Shown: positions 9,580-19,999 of the stretch, in pieces
Layout: the number at the start of each line of letters is the position of its first letter
Position numbering within the stretch: the first letter of the stretch is position 1
NCBI GenBank assembly: GCA_029204225.1
Contig: CM055100.1
Span: 6,499,165 to 6,563,164 of the forward strand
Length of the DNA: 64,000 nucleotides
DNA from: Diphasiastrum complanatum
Lineage: Eukaryota > Streptophyta > Lycopodiopsida > Lycopodiales > Lycopodiaceae
Reading direction: 5' to 3'
Position numbers and translations under genes: made by a program
The notes under the pieces: generated by a model
What the model was told of the DNA's origin: nothing
The model's input: only the letters and a program-made list of their open reading frames with translations
Database searches by the model: none

Positions 9580-12500
9580 ATGGCATCTATAAATGCATAT
9601 CTTTTGGATACTAATGAAAGGCTCAACAAAACTAACTATTCCATATGGAAAGTTAGAATGGAATCCATCATGATCATGCAAGATCTGATGGAAATTGTAA
9701 ATGGTAAGGAGGGTGAACCTATTCATCCTCAAGAAAAAGCCAAATACATCAAGAGGTGCAATGTTGCACTACATTGCATAAAAATGAATGTTGCAAATGA
9801 ACTCTTAAGAGAGGTAGGAGATTGCACTTCAGCTCAAGATGCTTGGGAGACTTTGAAAAAGGTCTATGAATCCAAGAACCAAACTAGAATGTTAGCTTTA
9901 AAGAATCAAATCTATAGAAGCTATAAAAAAAAAGGAGAGAGTGCACATACTTTTGTCCTAAGAGTAAAGGAATTGAACAAAGAGCTAGCCTTTATAGGTG
10001 ATCCTATGAAGGATGAAAAGCTTGTTCAACTCATATTGAATGGACTAAGCTTTGAATTTGACAATTTGGTTCAGGGATATGCAATTATGGGTAAGCTACC
10101 CATACTTGAAGAACTCCAAGGCACACTCATGGCCGAGGAATCAAGAAGGAGCCAAATGCAAGAGAGGATGGATAGGCTTTCCATCCAAGGTGGAGATGAC
10201 CAAGCTCTCTTCACCAAAGGCAAAGGCAAGTCCAAAGGCAAAGTATCAACATTCAAGAAGTCTACAAAGCTTGAGGATCAAGAAGGACCCTCAAAGGCAT
10301 CTCCATCAACCACCAAAGTCAAGAAGGACAAATCAAAGGTGAAGTGCTACTATTGTAGCAAGATGGGGCATTATGCCTCGGAATGCTTCAAGAGGAAGCA
10401 AGATCAAAGACAAGCCAACATGAGCAAAGAGGAGGAGGAGGAGAGTTCACATGAGGACTCTCTCATGATGTCCATATTTTCTTCAATAAGCTTCAAAGGA
10501 GAAGATCCTTGGTGGATTGACTCGGGTGCTAGTTCACAGATGACTAGTAAAAGGCAGTTTTTCTCTTCTCTCTTATCTTATGATGGACCTATAGAGTCTA
10601 TCTATACAGAAAATGATGAAGCTTGTAAGATTGAAGGAGTTGGTATCATTCCCCTTTGCTTAGGATCTTCCAAAAAGATCAACATAGAAGGTGTTTTGTA
10701 CATACCTACAATAACAAAGAATCTACTAAGTGTTGGCCAAATGGTAGACAATGGTTTCAATGTTGACTTTGCTTCAAATGAATGTTTCATCAAGAAGAAG
10801 GGTAAGATAGTGGCTAAGGGCACTAGACTTGGCAAACTTTATAAGTTGGATGCATTTGTGGATACTAATGTTGTCATGTTGGCCGAGAAGAGCAAGATAT
10901 CTACCTTTACCTTATGGCACAAAAGACTTGGACATGTCAACTCGGGTTCCATGGAGGCTATGATCAAGGAGGAGTATGCTTTAGGCCTACCAAGGTCTAT
11001 TGGGAAGGAAGACAAGGTTTGTGAAGCTTGTGACTTATCCAAGGCACATAAGAAGGTGTTTCCTAACTCCATCACAAAGTCATCTCATCCTCTTGAACTC
11101 ATACACTCGGATGTGCACATTGCTAGCACCAAATCTAATGGAGGTTCATCCATGTTTTTAACCTTCATTGATGACTACTCAAGATATTGTTGGGTGTTCT
11201 TACTTTCCTTCAAGTCTCAAGTATTTGATACTTTTGTAAAGTTCAAGTTGTTTGTGGAAAAGCATCATAATCATAGCATCAAGATTCTTAGAAGTGACAA
11301 TGGTGGAGAATTCATCTCCAATGAGTTCAAGGCCTTTTGTGAGGAGGAAGGGATCAAGAAAGAGACTTCTTGTCCTTACACTCCTCAACAAAATGGAGTT
11401 GCTGAAAGAAGGAATAGAACATTATGTGAATGTTCTAAGGCTTTAAGATTAGATGATTGTTTGCCCAAATCCTTTTGGGGTGAGTCTCTTGTATGTGCAA
11501 ACTACTTGATGAATAGGGTGTCTTGCAAAGCAATTGAAGGCAAAACTCCTTATGAGATGTTGTATGGAAAGAAACCCAATCTTAATCACTTGAAAGTTTT
11601 TGGGTGTATATGTTATCTGCATGTGTCATTGGAAACAAGAACCAAGGAGGATCCATCTTCCACAAGAGGGATCATGCTTGGATATGCAAGCTCAAGCAAG
11701 GGCTACAAAGTCTATCTCCCATCCTTGAACAAATTTGTTGTTTCAAGGGATGTCATCTTTGATGAACATCATATGCATATGCTTGAAGAAGGCTCAAGTG
11801 CTCCAGCAATCAAGAAGAAGATGGCCAAGGAGCAAGATCTTGGTTTTGAGGAGGAGCTCATGGAGGAGCAAGCACCAAACCCACCTATCACACCAAGGAG
11901 ATCTTCAAGGGCAAAAGTAGAGCCATCAAGGCTCACATATCAAGGCAAAGGATAGCAAGTTGAGGGTATCTCATCCACTTCTCATGCTTTATCTAGTTTT
12001 GAAGAACCATTTAATGTTGAAGATGCATTGAACTCCAAATAATGGTATAAAGCTATGTTGGATGAGTATGATGCCTTGATTGAGAATGAAACCTGGTTGC
12101 TTGTTGAGAGACCTCAAAGGAATGTAATAGGATGCAAGTGGGTCTTCAAGCTTAAGTTGAATGCAAATGGGAGTGTTAACAAACATAAAGCAAGATTAGT
12201 TGCAAAAGGTTATGCTCAAGAGAGAGGGATAGACTATGAGGAAACTTTTGCACCCGTGGCCAAGATGGTCACAATAAGGCTAATCATTGCACTTGCATCA
12301 CATTTTGGATGGATTCTATGTCAAATGGATGTCTCTAATGCTTTCTTGAATGGTTTTTTGGAAGAGGATATCTATATGGAGCAGCCACAAGGGTTCATCA
12401 AGCATGGAATGGAGAACAAAGTATGCCATCTCCAAAGAAGCATCTATGGCTTGAAGCAAGCCTCGAGATCTTGGAATTCAAGACTACATTGCTATCTTAT

Positions 12501-13548
12501 TTCACTTTCTTTTGTTCAAAGTGAATATGATCCCACTCTTTACATTAAGTTTGATGATGTTGGTATTGTATTTTTACTCATTTATGTAGATGACATCATC
12601 ATTAGTGGAAATAGTGTTGATGGTATTGAAAAAATAAAGATAGATCTATCCTTAGAGTTCAAGATGGTAGATCTAGGGTGTCTTCACTTCATCTTAGGCA
12701 TGGAAGTACTTAGAGGGTCTGATTTTATTTTTATAAGTCAAGTAAACTATGCTCAAAGTCTTTTGAAGAAGTTTAAGATGGAAGTATGCAAAAGTGTTGG
12801 CACGCCAATGGAGCAAGATGTAAAAGTGCCAAATGAAGATGATGAAAGATCCTTCATGGACATCACTTTGTTTAGGCAACTTATAGGTTCCTTAATGTGG
12901 ATCACTATAACTAGACCAGATCTTAGCTTTAGTATATGTAGGTTGAGCCAATCCATGCAAAAGCCATTGAATATTCATTGGAAAAAGGCTAAGAGGATTC
13001 TAAGATACATCTCGGGTACATTGGATTTTGGGATTCTATATAGAGGAGATGTGGTTAACCTTCATGCATTTAGTGATTCAGATTTTGCAGGGGACAAGAG
13101 GGATAGGAAATCAACAAGTGCCTATTCAACTTTCATAGGAGAAGGTGTGGTTTCATGGCTTTCAAAAAAGCAAGAAACTATATCTCTATCTTCAATCGAG
13201 GCCGAGTACAAAGCTTTGACAACCACTACAAAGGAGGTACTTTGGATCAAGAGATTATTGGTGGAACTAAAGATCATGGATTAAGAGGAGGCACCAATCA
13301 TCTACAATGACAATATATCAGCCCAACACCTTGCATCTAACCCAATCTTCCATGCAAGATCTAAGCACATTGAGATATGCCATCACTTTGTGAGAGAAAT
13401 GGTGCAAGCCAAGGAGATTGCTTTGGAGCATGTTCCAAGCAATGAATGTGTAGCTGATCTACTTACTAAACCACTTCAAAAGACACCTTTTATGAAGTTC
13501 AGATCATCACTTGGAGTGATTAGTAAAGCAATGATTGAACCAAGCTAG
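9580..13548 (+). pseudogene. Copia gag-pol of B with three in-frame stops
   Basis: A single frame keeps all copia domains: gag with zinc knuckle CYYCSKMGHYASEC, protease DSGASS, integrase HHCC zinc and DDE core (HSDVH, RSDNGG, NGVAER), RT with YVDD at about 12583-12594, and RNase H. It is closed by TAG at 11953-11955 (between integrase and RT), TAA at 12040-12042 and TAA at 13282-13284 (in RNase H), then reads on to TAG at 13546-13548. The stops fall on positions that are Lys or Glu codons in A1 and C. Each is one base away from those codons, so they look like point decay. No frameshift was noticed. Not functional as a full polyprotein; gag-protease-integrase (791 aa) remains open. Confidence 0.93.
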
Positions 13549-13562
13549 ATAGTGAGGAGGAG

Positions 13563-14244
13563 TGTTAAAAATTCACAATTCTAGCTTGACCAGTTTTGGT
13601 CATATGACTTGTAAATAGTTAGATGGTCATGATGTGGCTTGTCACACGTGCCAAATAGCATAGAATTCCATTCATAAGGATGTTATCAAATAGACCTAAG
13701 TGTTAGAACCTTTGGAATGAGTCCAAATTATGCTTAGATACAAGGGACAAAAAATAGGAGCTATTTTTGGTAATTTTTGCATTGTTGAGGGATCTCCAAG
13801 ATTCCAACCCTAACTTGGTAGGGATGAAAGATCCACCAAAATTAGCATTAGGGATAGGTTTAGGGCTACTCATACCTGCCCAAAACCGTGATGGATCATA
13901 TATATATAGGTGATGATATCTCACCAAAATCAATCAAGCAATTTCATGTTTTTTCTCTCATAATGGTGCAATTGCTCTATATGTTCACAATTGTTTGAGT
14001 ACTTGTGATTACTAATGATTATAGGATTGAATGTAGGCCTGGTGTACAGTACTCAGACTGTGGGAGGCCGTACTTTCACACGTGTGAAGCCTTCTTCAAG
14101 GATTTGGGCCATTTAGTGAGGTTCAAGCATAGATTTTTGATGGATTTTGATGGTTCAACTTGTGCTAATCTTATGAAATCATAATCTATTGTTTCCCTCA
14201 TCATTTCAAGTGTTTTAGGATCCTTATTTGCTGTAGTTTTTACA
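13563..14244 (+). repeat. 3' LTR of B
   Basis: 682 bases, TGTTAAAAA...TTTTTACA, preceded by the purine-rich GTGAGGAGGAG (PPT). TATA-like run CATATATATATAGG sits in the middle; G-box palindrome at 14075-14088. Followed by target duplication CTAAC. Confidence 0.95.
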
Positions 14245-14249
14245 CTAAC

Positions 14250-15120
14250 CCCTCGCCTCCTCTATCTCTTGATCCTGATCCACAAACCGCACACGAGATT
14301 GCCTCTGAAGCCCCCACCATCTGGCACAGAATCACGCCCACAGAACCAAGCAAGGAGTTGCGGGTCTCTCAGGAGTTTGCAAAGAAGTACCCAACAACAA
14401 AAGAGCGAGGTGGCTACATACTGCCAGATTTGGACCAGTGTCAAACACATAAAGCAGCAGTCAAACTCCTAGATCCACAACCTCTCTGGCGCCATCAGCT
14501 CTTCCTGCAAAGTAAGACCTTGATGGCATGGTATCTCAAAGCTCCCTCCTACATGCGTACCAATCCTTATTACTATCCAGTGGCGAGGCGGGAACCATTT
14601 CCTGCCACCAAGGTCAAGAATAGAATCTTTTGGCCTAAGCTCACAAGAGTCAATACCGGCAACTTGGCCGAAGACATGGTCACCAACTGCCGAGTCTTCT
14701 ACCAGAAGCACCATGGCAATCCTGATCGCGATGTCAAATATTTTGCAGACAATTGCAACCTGGTGGCATTTCTAGCCTCAGAGGTTTTTGGGATCAAGGG
14801 TTACCTCCAATTGCCCTTGACATCAATAAACCCTTGTGCACGCAAGACGACCATATCAACATTGCAAGGCTCTATTATCACGCTGCACTTACTTCTGCCT
14901 TGCACGTTGATATGGTGGAGCTACGGAAAATCCATAATTTTCTCCAGGGTATGCTCCAGTATTACAAACTCATGTCCTTCCTGAACAAATTATAGTGGCA
15001 AATGATGGAGGGCATCATGACGACCATCTACTACTCCCGACAACAATAGTCTTTCCTCCAAGAAGCACAAAAAATCCAGGACGAAAAGGCGTCAATTGGT
15101 GTGGGACCACCAATCCAATA
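14250..15120 (+). pseudogene. ORF-X (element F), C-terminal part
   Basis: This continues the frame interrupted at 1650. It is open from the B insertion through 14984 in one frame, but the conserved sequence moves to another frame near 14810 (open to 14995), so a one-base indel broke the gene. The region SQEFAKKYPTTKERGG, a PQPLWR block, a WPKLTRV block and ARLYYHAAL align by eye with the minus-strand ORF-X of E at 20900-20300 in the same order. Downstream come QEAQKIQDEKASIG and then the PPT. I recognise no catalytic motif or named domain. Some ORF-like runs at 14995-15228 are probably frame shadows. Confidence 0.6.
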
Positions 15121-15305
15121 AGGAGGGGGATAATATTAGCAACTGTGCTAACACAGGGAAAATTAAAAATAATAATAAAACTCCGTGGCATGTGTTTTGT
15201 AAGACCACGTATGAGTATCTCTCAATAAACTTCAAGCCACGGCATGTGTTTTATAAGTCCATGAGTAGAAGCTTAAATAATTATAAAATAACTTAAACTT
15301 AGATT
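15119..15305 (+). repeat. PPT and start of the 3' LTR of gypsy element F
   Basis: AAGGAGGGGGATAATATTAGC matches, on the opposite strand, the E boundary TTAGGGG then TGGATAATGTTAGCC at 19999-19980. The LTR therefore starts near 15127 and is cut at about 15305 by copia remnant G. Inside it a short segment is doubled (GGCATGTGTTTT at about 15187 and 15241). Confidence 0.5.
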
Positions 15306-15464
15306 TTCATTGCAAAGGAGGTGGAGCTTCAACATGTGTCTTCAAGGAAATGTGTAGCTGATATCTTCACCAAAGCATTGGGAAAAGACTTGTTCATGAA
15401 GCATAGGACTTCACTTGGAGTATTATCAAAGTCTATGCTAAAACTAGTTGAAGAGGGAGTGTGA
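15306..15464 (+). pseudogene. Copia pol C-terminus of remnant G
   Basis: The last 50 or so codons of a copia RNase H region (KEVELQHVSS, ADIFTKALGKDL), open to TGA at 15462-15464, whose last bases lie in the LTR exactly as in A1 and C. Everything upstream is missing. Closest in-window relatives by eye are C and A1. Confidence 0.85.
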
Positions 15465-16107
15465 AAGATTCAACTAGTTTCATCACATTTTGCAATATTT
15501 TCATATTTGGCATATTGAGGCCAAAACTTGTTTTAGACTTAGACGTTGATTTTCAAAGTTCATTAGTCTAAATTTCATTTGAATAAACACTTTTTAAAAG
15601 TGTGAAAAAGATAGAATGCGAGTTTGAGCAGATTCAATTTGAATAAGTTGGGTACATTGAATCTAGACCCAAAATTGGTAGGGTTAGCATTTTGGTGGGA
15701 AAGCCAAGTGGCCAAATAGGGTTTGGACCTGCTATAAAAGGATGTAACTCGTGGAGAGAGTCATCTTCTCTCTTCTCTATCTCATTTAATGCTTATACAT
15801 GGTTCTCTTGGGTTCTACTATCCATTGGTGCACTATCTTGTGATTGCTTGCAATTCTATGTGTAGAATGATCTATATTGGTTATTTTTGGATCCACATGT
15901 GTGAAATACAGTAGCTTGCTGGTTTTTTATGGACAACAACAGTACATAATCATTTCATTCAAGTTTGATCAAGTTCTATTAGTGTTTGTATTTCAAGTTG
16001 TGTGTAGATGCTGATTTTTCTACATTGGTGAAATTGGTAGTGTATTTCTCTTTCTAACCAAAGATCATTCAAGTAGATTGGATCTTAAGGATCTGAGATC
16101 TTTCACA
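15460..16107 (+). repeat. LTR of copia remnant G
   Basis: 648 bases from TGTGAAAGATTC to ATCTTTCACA, preceded by the PPT GAAGAGGGAG. A TATA box CTATAAAAGG is at 15732-15741. A G-box-like ACATGTGTGAAA is near 15897. No target duplication can be tested because the 5' half of the element is gone. Confidence 0.88.
15732..15741 (+). promoter_or_regulatory. TATA box of LTR G
   Basis: CTATAAAAGG in the middle of the LTR, the best TATA match in the window and the expected place for an LTR promoter. Confidence 0.6.
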
Positions 16108-16860
16108 TTACCCTATCACTAATAAGCTCTAGAGGACATCCGAACCGAACTATAACCTATTCATAGAGAAATTTGACGGTGGAATGAGCGTCAGCATTGC
16201 GAACAGCTCTTGCTTCAGCCCATTTGGTGCAGTAGTCCATAGCTACTATGATGTAACGAGATTGTGTGTGTCGAGCAGCAGGACTAATAGGTCTAACATA
16301 ATCAATTCTCCATTTCTGGAAAGCTTGATCAGTGGGTACAAGATGTAAAGGCATGTAGTCTGTTTTTTTAAAGTGTTTTGTGTGTTGGCAGACATCACAA
16401 GCCTTAGTGTAATTGTGCATATCCTTGAAGAGTGTTGGCCACCAGAAACTGGCCAAGAGGATTTTCTTAGCAGTTGTTTCGAAAGAGAAATGGCCGGCAC
16501 CAATACCTTCATGAGTGAGGGAAATTATAGAGGGGATTTCTCCTTCAGTAAGACATTGTCGGATAATTCCATCTAACCCTTGCTTGTAGAGTTGTCCTGC
16601 AATTAACGTATAAGGTTTAGTTTTGAGGACCAACGCTTGTTGTTCGGGTTTAGAGAAGGAAGGATCCATCTACCCTGAAGTTAAATATTCGGTAATTTCC
16701 TTAGGCCATAAAGGTGTAGAGTCAACTTGAAAAAGTATTGCATCTGGTAAATCATTGTTGACACCTTGATCAGGGGTAGGAAGGTTAGGGATTCGGGATA
16801 GATGATCTGCTAAACAATGTTGAACTCCCTACCACTTCAATGAGCAATGAAGAATCACAT
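16108..16860 (-). pseudogene. Gypsy integrase and RNase H tail fragment
   Basis: Read on the minus strand from about 16860: a gypsy linker ending RNase H (ADHLSRIPN), then the integrase zinc region (HEGIGAGH, then CDVCQ; an HHCC finger), then the catalytic-core start with D in WRIDYVRPI and a second motif ELISDR near 16110, where LTR G interrupts it. It has at least two stops, one just upstream of 16669 and one near 16155. The family matches the E pol at 25.8-26.2 kb. Both ends are cut by other elements. Confidence 0.85.
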
Positions 16861-16886
16861 AGAATGTAAATGTTATGATTTCTACA

Positions 16887-17707
16887 TGTGCAAAAAGTAT
16901 AAAAAGGACCAAGAGTGGATCCTAATCTGATCCTCAAGAGAGATTGGTTGTCAGATCACTTGATCTATCAATCTACTTGAGATTAAGATCAATCTAGATC
17001 AATTCTAGACACAAAATCCTAACAAGAACAATCATTAATTGAAGGTAGGTGTACTTTATGGTTTCACACGTGTGAAATACTGACTGAGTATGGACTCCAA
17101 CCTAAAAATCAAGTACACATTGATAAAACCTCAAAACAATCAAAACAAATGTAGACAAATGGAGAGAATCACTCAAAATTGCTTCCAAAACCAAGATTGG
17201 TGTCTCACAAGGATTATGGCCAAATAAGCCTCTATGTATACACTTTTGGAGCTCGAAGTACTGATCATGCATCAGATCTCACACGTGTGAGGAAGCCTTG
17301 TCACCATCATGCAATTTGACACTTGGATTAAAACTTTTCATTTTGGGCATTTTTGGTCTATTTTCCTACTATATGGAGATCTTCATGGAAATCTTCTAGA
17401 AGCAAAAACTCGCCTACTTCAGCTATTTCTACATGTGTGAGCTATCCTCTGCACATGGAATATGACACCTAACCAAAGGATGTGGCTCATGCAATCAATA
17501 GATTGATGCCATGTGTTATATGTCTAGAAAACTAGTTTTTGGCCATTTTAGCCACTAGAACTGGAATTAAATCATATGTACAACATATATGATTATGTTA
17601 CATGACAAGTACACTAGTTTCACACATGAGAACAAGATCCACACACGTGTGTTTATCTATATACAAGATTTTTTATCTCTACCAAGCTTACTTCTGCATT
17701 TTTCACA
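16887..17707 (-). repeat. 3' LTR of minus-strand element I
   Basis: On the minus strand the LTR starts TGTGAAAAATGC at 17707, just after the purine run TTTGAGGAG. The far end is placed at TGTGCAAAAAG (plus 16887), the imperfect inverted match of the start, giving about 821 bases. It contains three G-box palindromes: TTCACACGTGTGAA at 17063-17076, CTCACACGTGTGAG at 17278-17291 and CACACGTGTG at 17642-17651. The right boundary is firm; the left one is tentative. Confidence 0.65.
17063..17076. promoter_or_regulatory. G-box palindrome in LTR I
   Basis: TTCACACGTGTGAA. Two further CACACGTGTG copies occur 215 and about 580 bases away in the same LTR. Confidence 0.45.
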
Positions 17708-18640
17708 CTCCTCAAAAATCTAGTCTGGTAAATCTAGCTTGATGGAAAACATGATGATCTTGAACTTGACTCCATGGGCTGAATTGGCCTTTGTTGGTTC
17801 AAAAGGTGTGAAGATCAGCCAATGAGCTTGATGTTGATCTGAAATCACCATATCCATGATAGTGCTTCTTTGATGTTGACATCTTTGAGAGCTTTGCACC
17901 ATCCTAGCACCTCTAAAATTGATTCCTTCCAATTTTCACGTAGATGCTTGACCTTGAGGCTTGCTCCTTCTTCATGTGCATGCTCCTTCATGAGAAAATA
18001 AATATTTCTTCTTGATTTATTAGGATCACAAAGATCTAACATCATATTACCACGATCTAGAGAATTAGACTTATCCAAATTGGCAAGACTATGCATGCTA
18101 TAATAACAAAGTGTTTGCATCATATATTCATGCTTGTTTACCATGCTAATCTCAGATCCAATGAGGCTAAATACTTCATTATGGAGATAAGTGTCTTTAG
18201 AAGATAATTCTCTTACTCTCATAAAGAGTTTACAATTTGCCTCAATACAAATTTTCAAACTATGAGTGAACAAATCACTTTTGCTCTTACATGACTTAAG
18301 AGCATACATTTGATGAAATAACTATTTGCTTTCTAATTGATTTAAAATCAATTTCAACCTTTTAAAAACAAATCTTGCAAGTCCTTGTGAGACTCCAAGC
18401 CTCATTCAACTTTCCACAAAGGAAACACCTTTCCTTGGACTTGTCCTTCTTGTATTTGCATTTCAAACTTGAATCTCCATCCTTCTCCTTGGCCCCCTTG
18501 CTTTGCTTCTTCTTGGATGGATTGGTCTTCTTTTTGTAGCATCTTGAGGAAAAATATCCTTCCTTGCCTCAAAGGTTGCACTTAGGATCCTTTCTTTCCT
18601 TCAATAGGATGCCACTTGTTGATGCTATGTGAGTAAACAC
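17708..18640 (-). pseudogene. Internal region of element I: unknown ORF, no pol
   Basis: On the minus strand a 154-codon frame runs 18309-17845, and overlapping readable sequence runs to the PPT at 17716-17708. Upstream (about 18620-18370) the translation has Cys/His clusters set in a Lys-rich stretch (GKEGYFSSRCYKKK and CFLCGKLNEAW), which look like two degenerate zinc knuckles of a gag. Past them the protein is not recognised. There is no protease, integrase or RT. The element looks non-autonomous or deleted. No PBS or 5' LTR was found upstream. Confidence 0.4.
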
Positions 18641-18879
18641 CTATGATATGATTCTACAAATGTAATTTGTGACTCTCAAGAGACTAGATTTGAACATCTT
18701 CAACAATCTAGAAGGATCTACAAAAGATCTAGCTCACAAACCTAAGAATCAATCTTCACTGTAATGACTAGTCACTTGGAAACTTTGCTTTGATCATTAA
18801 GACAAAAGCACACAATCTTTGAATAAAATCACGAAAAAAATCAGATCCACTCTCCTATTGGACTCATCAAATACCAATG
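18641..18879. other. Unassigned AT-rich stretch
   Basis: Lies between the unknown ORF of element I and the presumed 3' LTR of E. I see no gene, PBS or clear boundary. Confidence 0.4.
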
Positions 18880-19991
18880 ACTCTGTTCACAGATTCACTA
18901 AATCAGTGAACACATTTTTTTTCTTTTGTCTTTTATCTCTTTTCTTTTCTTGGATGACTTACTTCTGTTATTATGGTTCTTTGTTGTTCCTCTTCTTATT
19001 AGAACTGTTACAGAGCAGAAGCGTTACTCAGATTTCATTACATATTCCCAACCTGTTAGTGGGTAACTTAAATCCGATACTCAGCTACATGCAAGAAACC
19101 AGCCATGTAACCATCTACAACTCAAGAAGATCAACATTCAGCGTAGAGAGCGATCCTACTACTAACTACTAAATCAGAAAACAATCAAGAACTAGATTAG
19201 CTATTGAAAACAAGATTCAAGAAACAAGAAACAAGATTCCTAGCAGCATTTTAACAATCTAAGAATCAAGAAACACTCATCACTTGATGCTTAGATTACT
19301 CAAGAACAATCAAGAACTAACTGTAAGAGAGTATGCAAGATCTATGCCACAAACCAACCTATCTAGTTTACTTGAATGCTGATTACTACAAGATTCCATA
19401 AGCAAGAACTGAATGCTAATCCACAACTAAACAAGAAACAAGAAACAAGAACCTAGTTTATCCACAATGCAAAGGAATCAAGCATGCTCATAGAAATATC
19501 ACTCAAGATCATTGCCATGAACAAGGAGCTAAGATATCATCAAGAACTCATGGAGGATCCTCTTTATTTGCTCAAGAGAACTTGACAATACAATCAAAGC
19601 TCCCTCACAAGAGAGGGGGGCCCTTAAATAAGCAAGAAGGCTGCCCATGTGGAGCCCATGTGGCAATTCCACTAAATTAGAATTACATGTGGAATTCGCC
19701 CTTCCACTACCATCAAAAGGTGGCTCACTCTAATTAATTTAAGGGGGTTCTACCTTTATTTACAATGCCTAGGAAACATTACTAGCTCCTACATGGTCAT
19801 TCCTTCTTTGGGATACACCATGTAGGCTCACATAATTACTCACTGTCTTCCTAGCTAGTATTTCCTCGGCTCTCATGCTTGGCTCTCAACTTCTTCTGCT
19901 CTCTTCCTTCTGAGACCTCCTCGGTCATGGGTGAGAGATAACTTGTGTCTTCAGCTTGGCTCGGCACTAGAGAATTGGCTAACATTATCCA
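18880..19991 (-). repeat. 3' LTR of gypsy element E (far end uncertain)
   Basis: On the minus strand the LTR starts TGGATAATGTTAGCC at 19991, directly after the purine tract ATTAGGGG (19999-19992). The same boundary occurs in element F at 15119. A TATA-like CTTATTTAAG is at 19632-19623. The region is rich in short AAGAAACAAGA-type repeats (19200-19450). The far end is set by eye and could be off by 100 bases or more. ORFs on the plus strand here are chance. Confidence 0.55.
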
Positions 19992-19999
19992 CCCCTAAT

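Larger units (their letters stand above)
1651..14244 (+). mobile_element. Copia LTR retrotransposon B (host of nested A1)
   Basis: LTRs begin TGTTAAAAATTC and end TTTTTACA. The 5-base target duplication CTAAC is at 1646-1650 and 14245-14249. The 5' LTR is split after base 2094 by element A1; its two parts total 682 bases, exactly the 3' LTR length. PBS is at 8769-8780, polyprotein at 9580-13548 (three in-frame stops), PPT just before 13563. By eye about 14 mismatches separate the two LTRs, so B is the oldest of the complete elements. It is inserted within ORF-X of element F. Confidence 0.95.

Noticed and set aside
14995-15296. Two short plus-strand ORFs after ORF-X F
   Set aside because: Overlap the PPT and LTR start; frames not shared with E or Q.
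18819-19172. 117-codon plus-strand ORF with a hydrophobic segment
   Set aside because: Lies antisense in the presumed LTR of E; a T-rich run gives the hydrophobic stretch; no supporting context.
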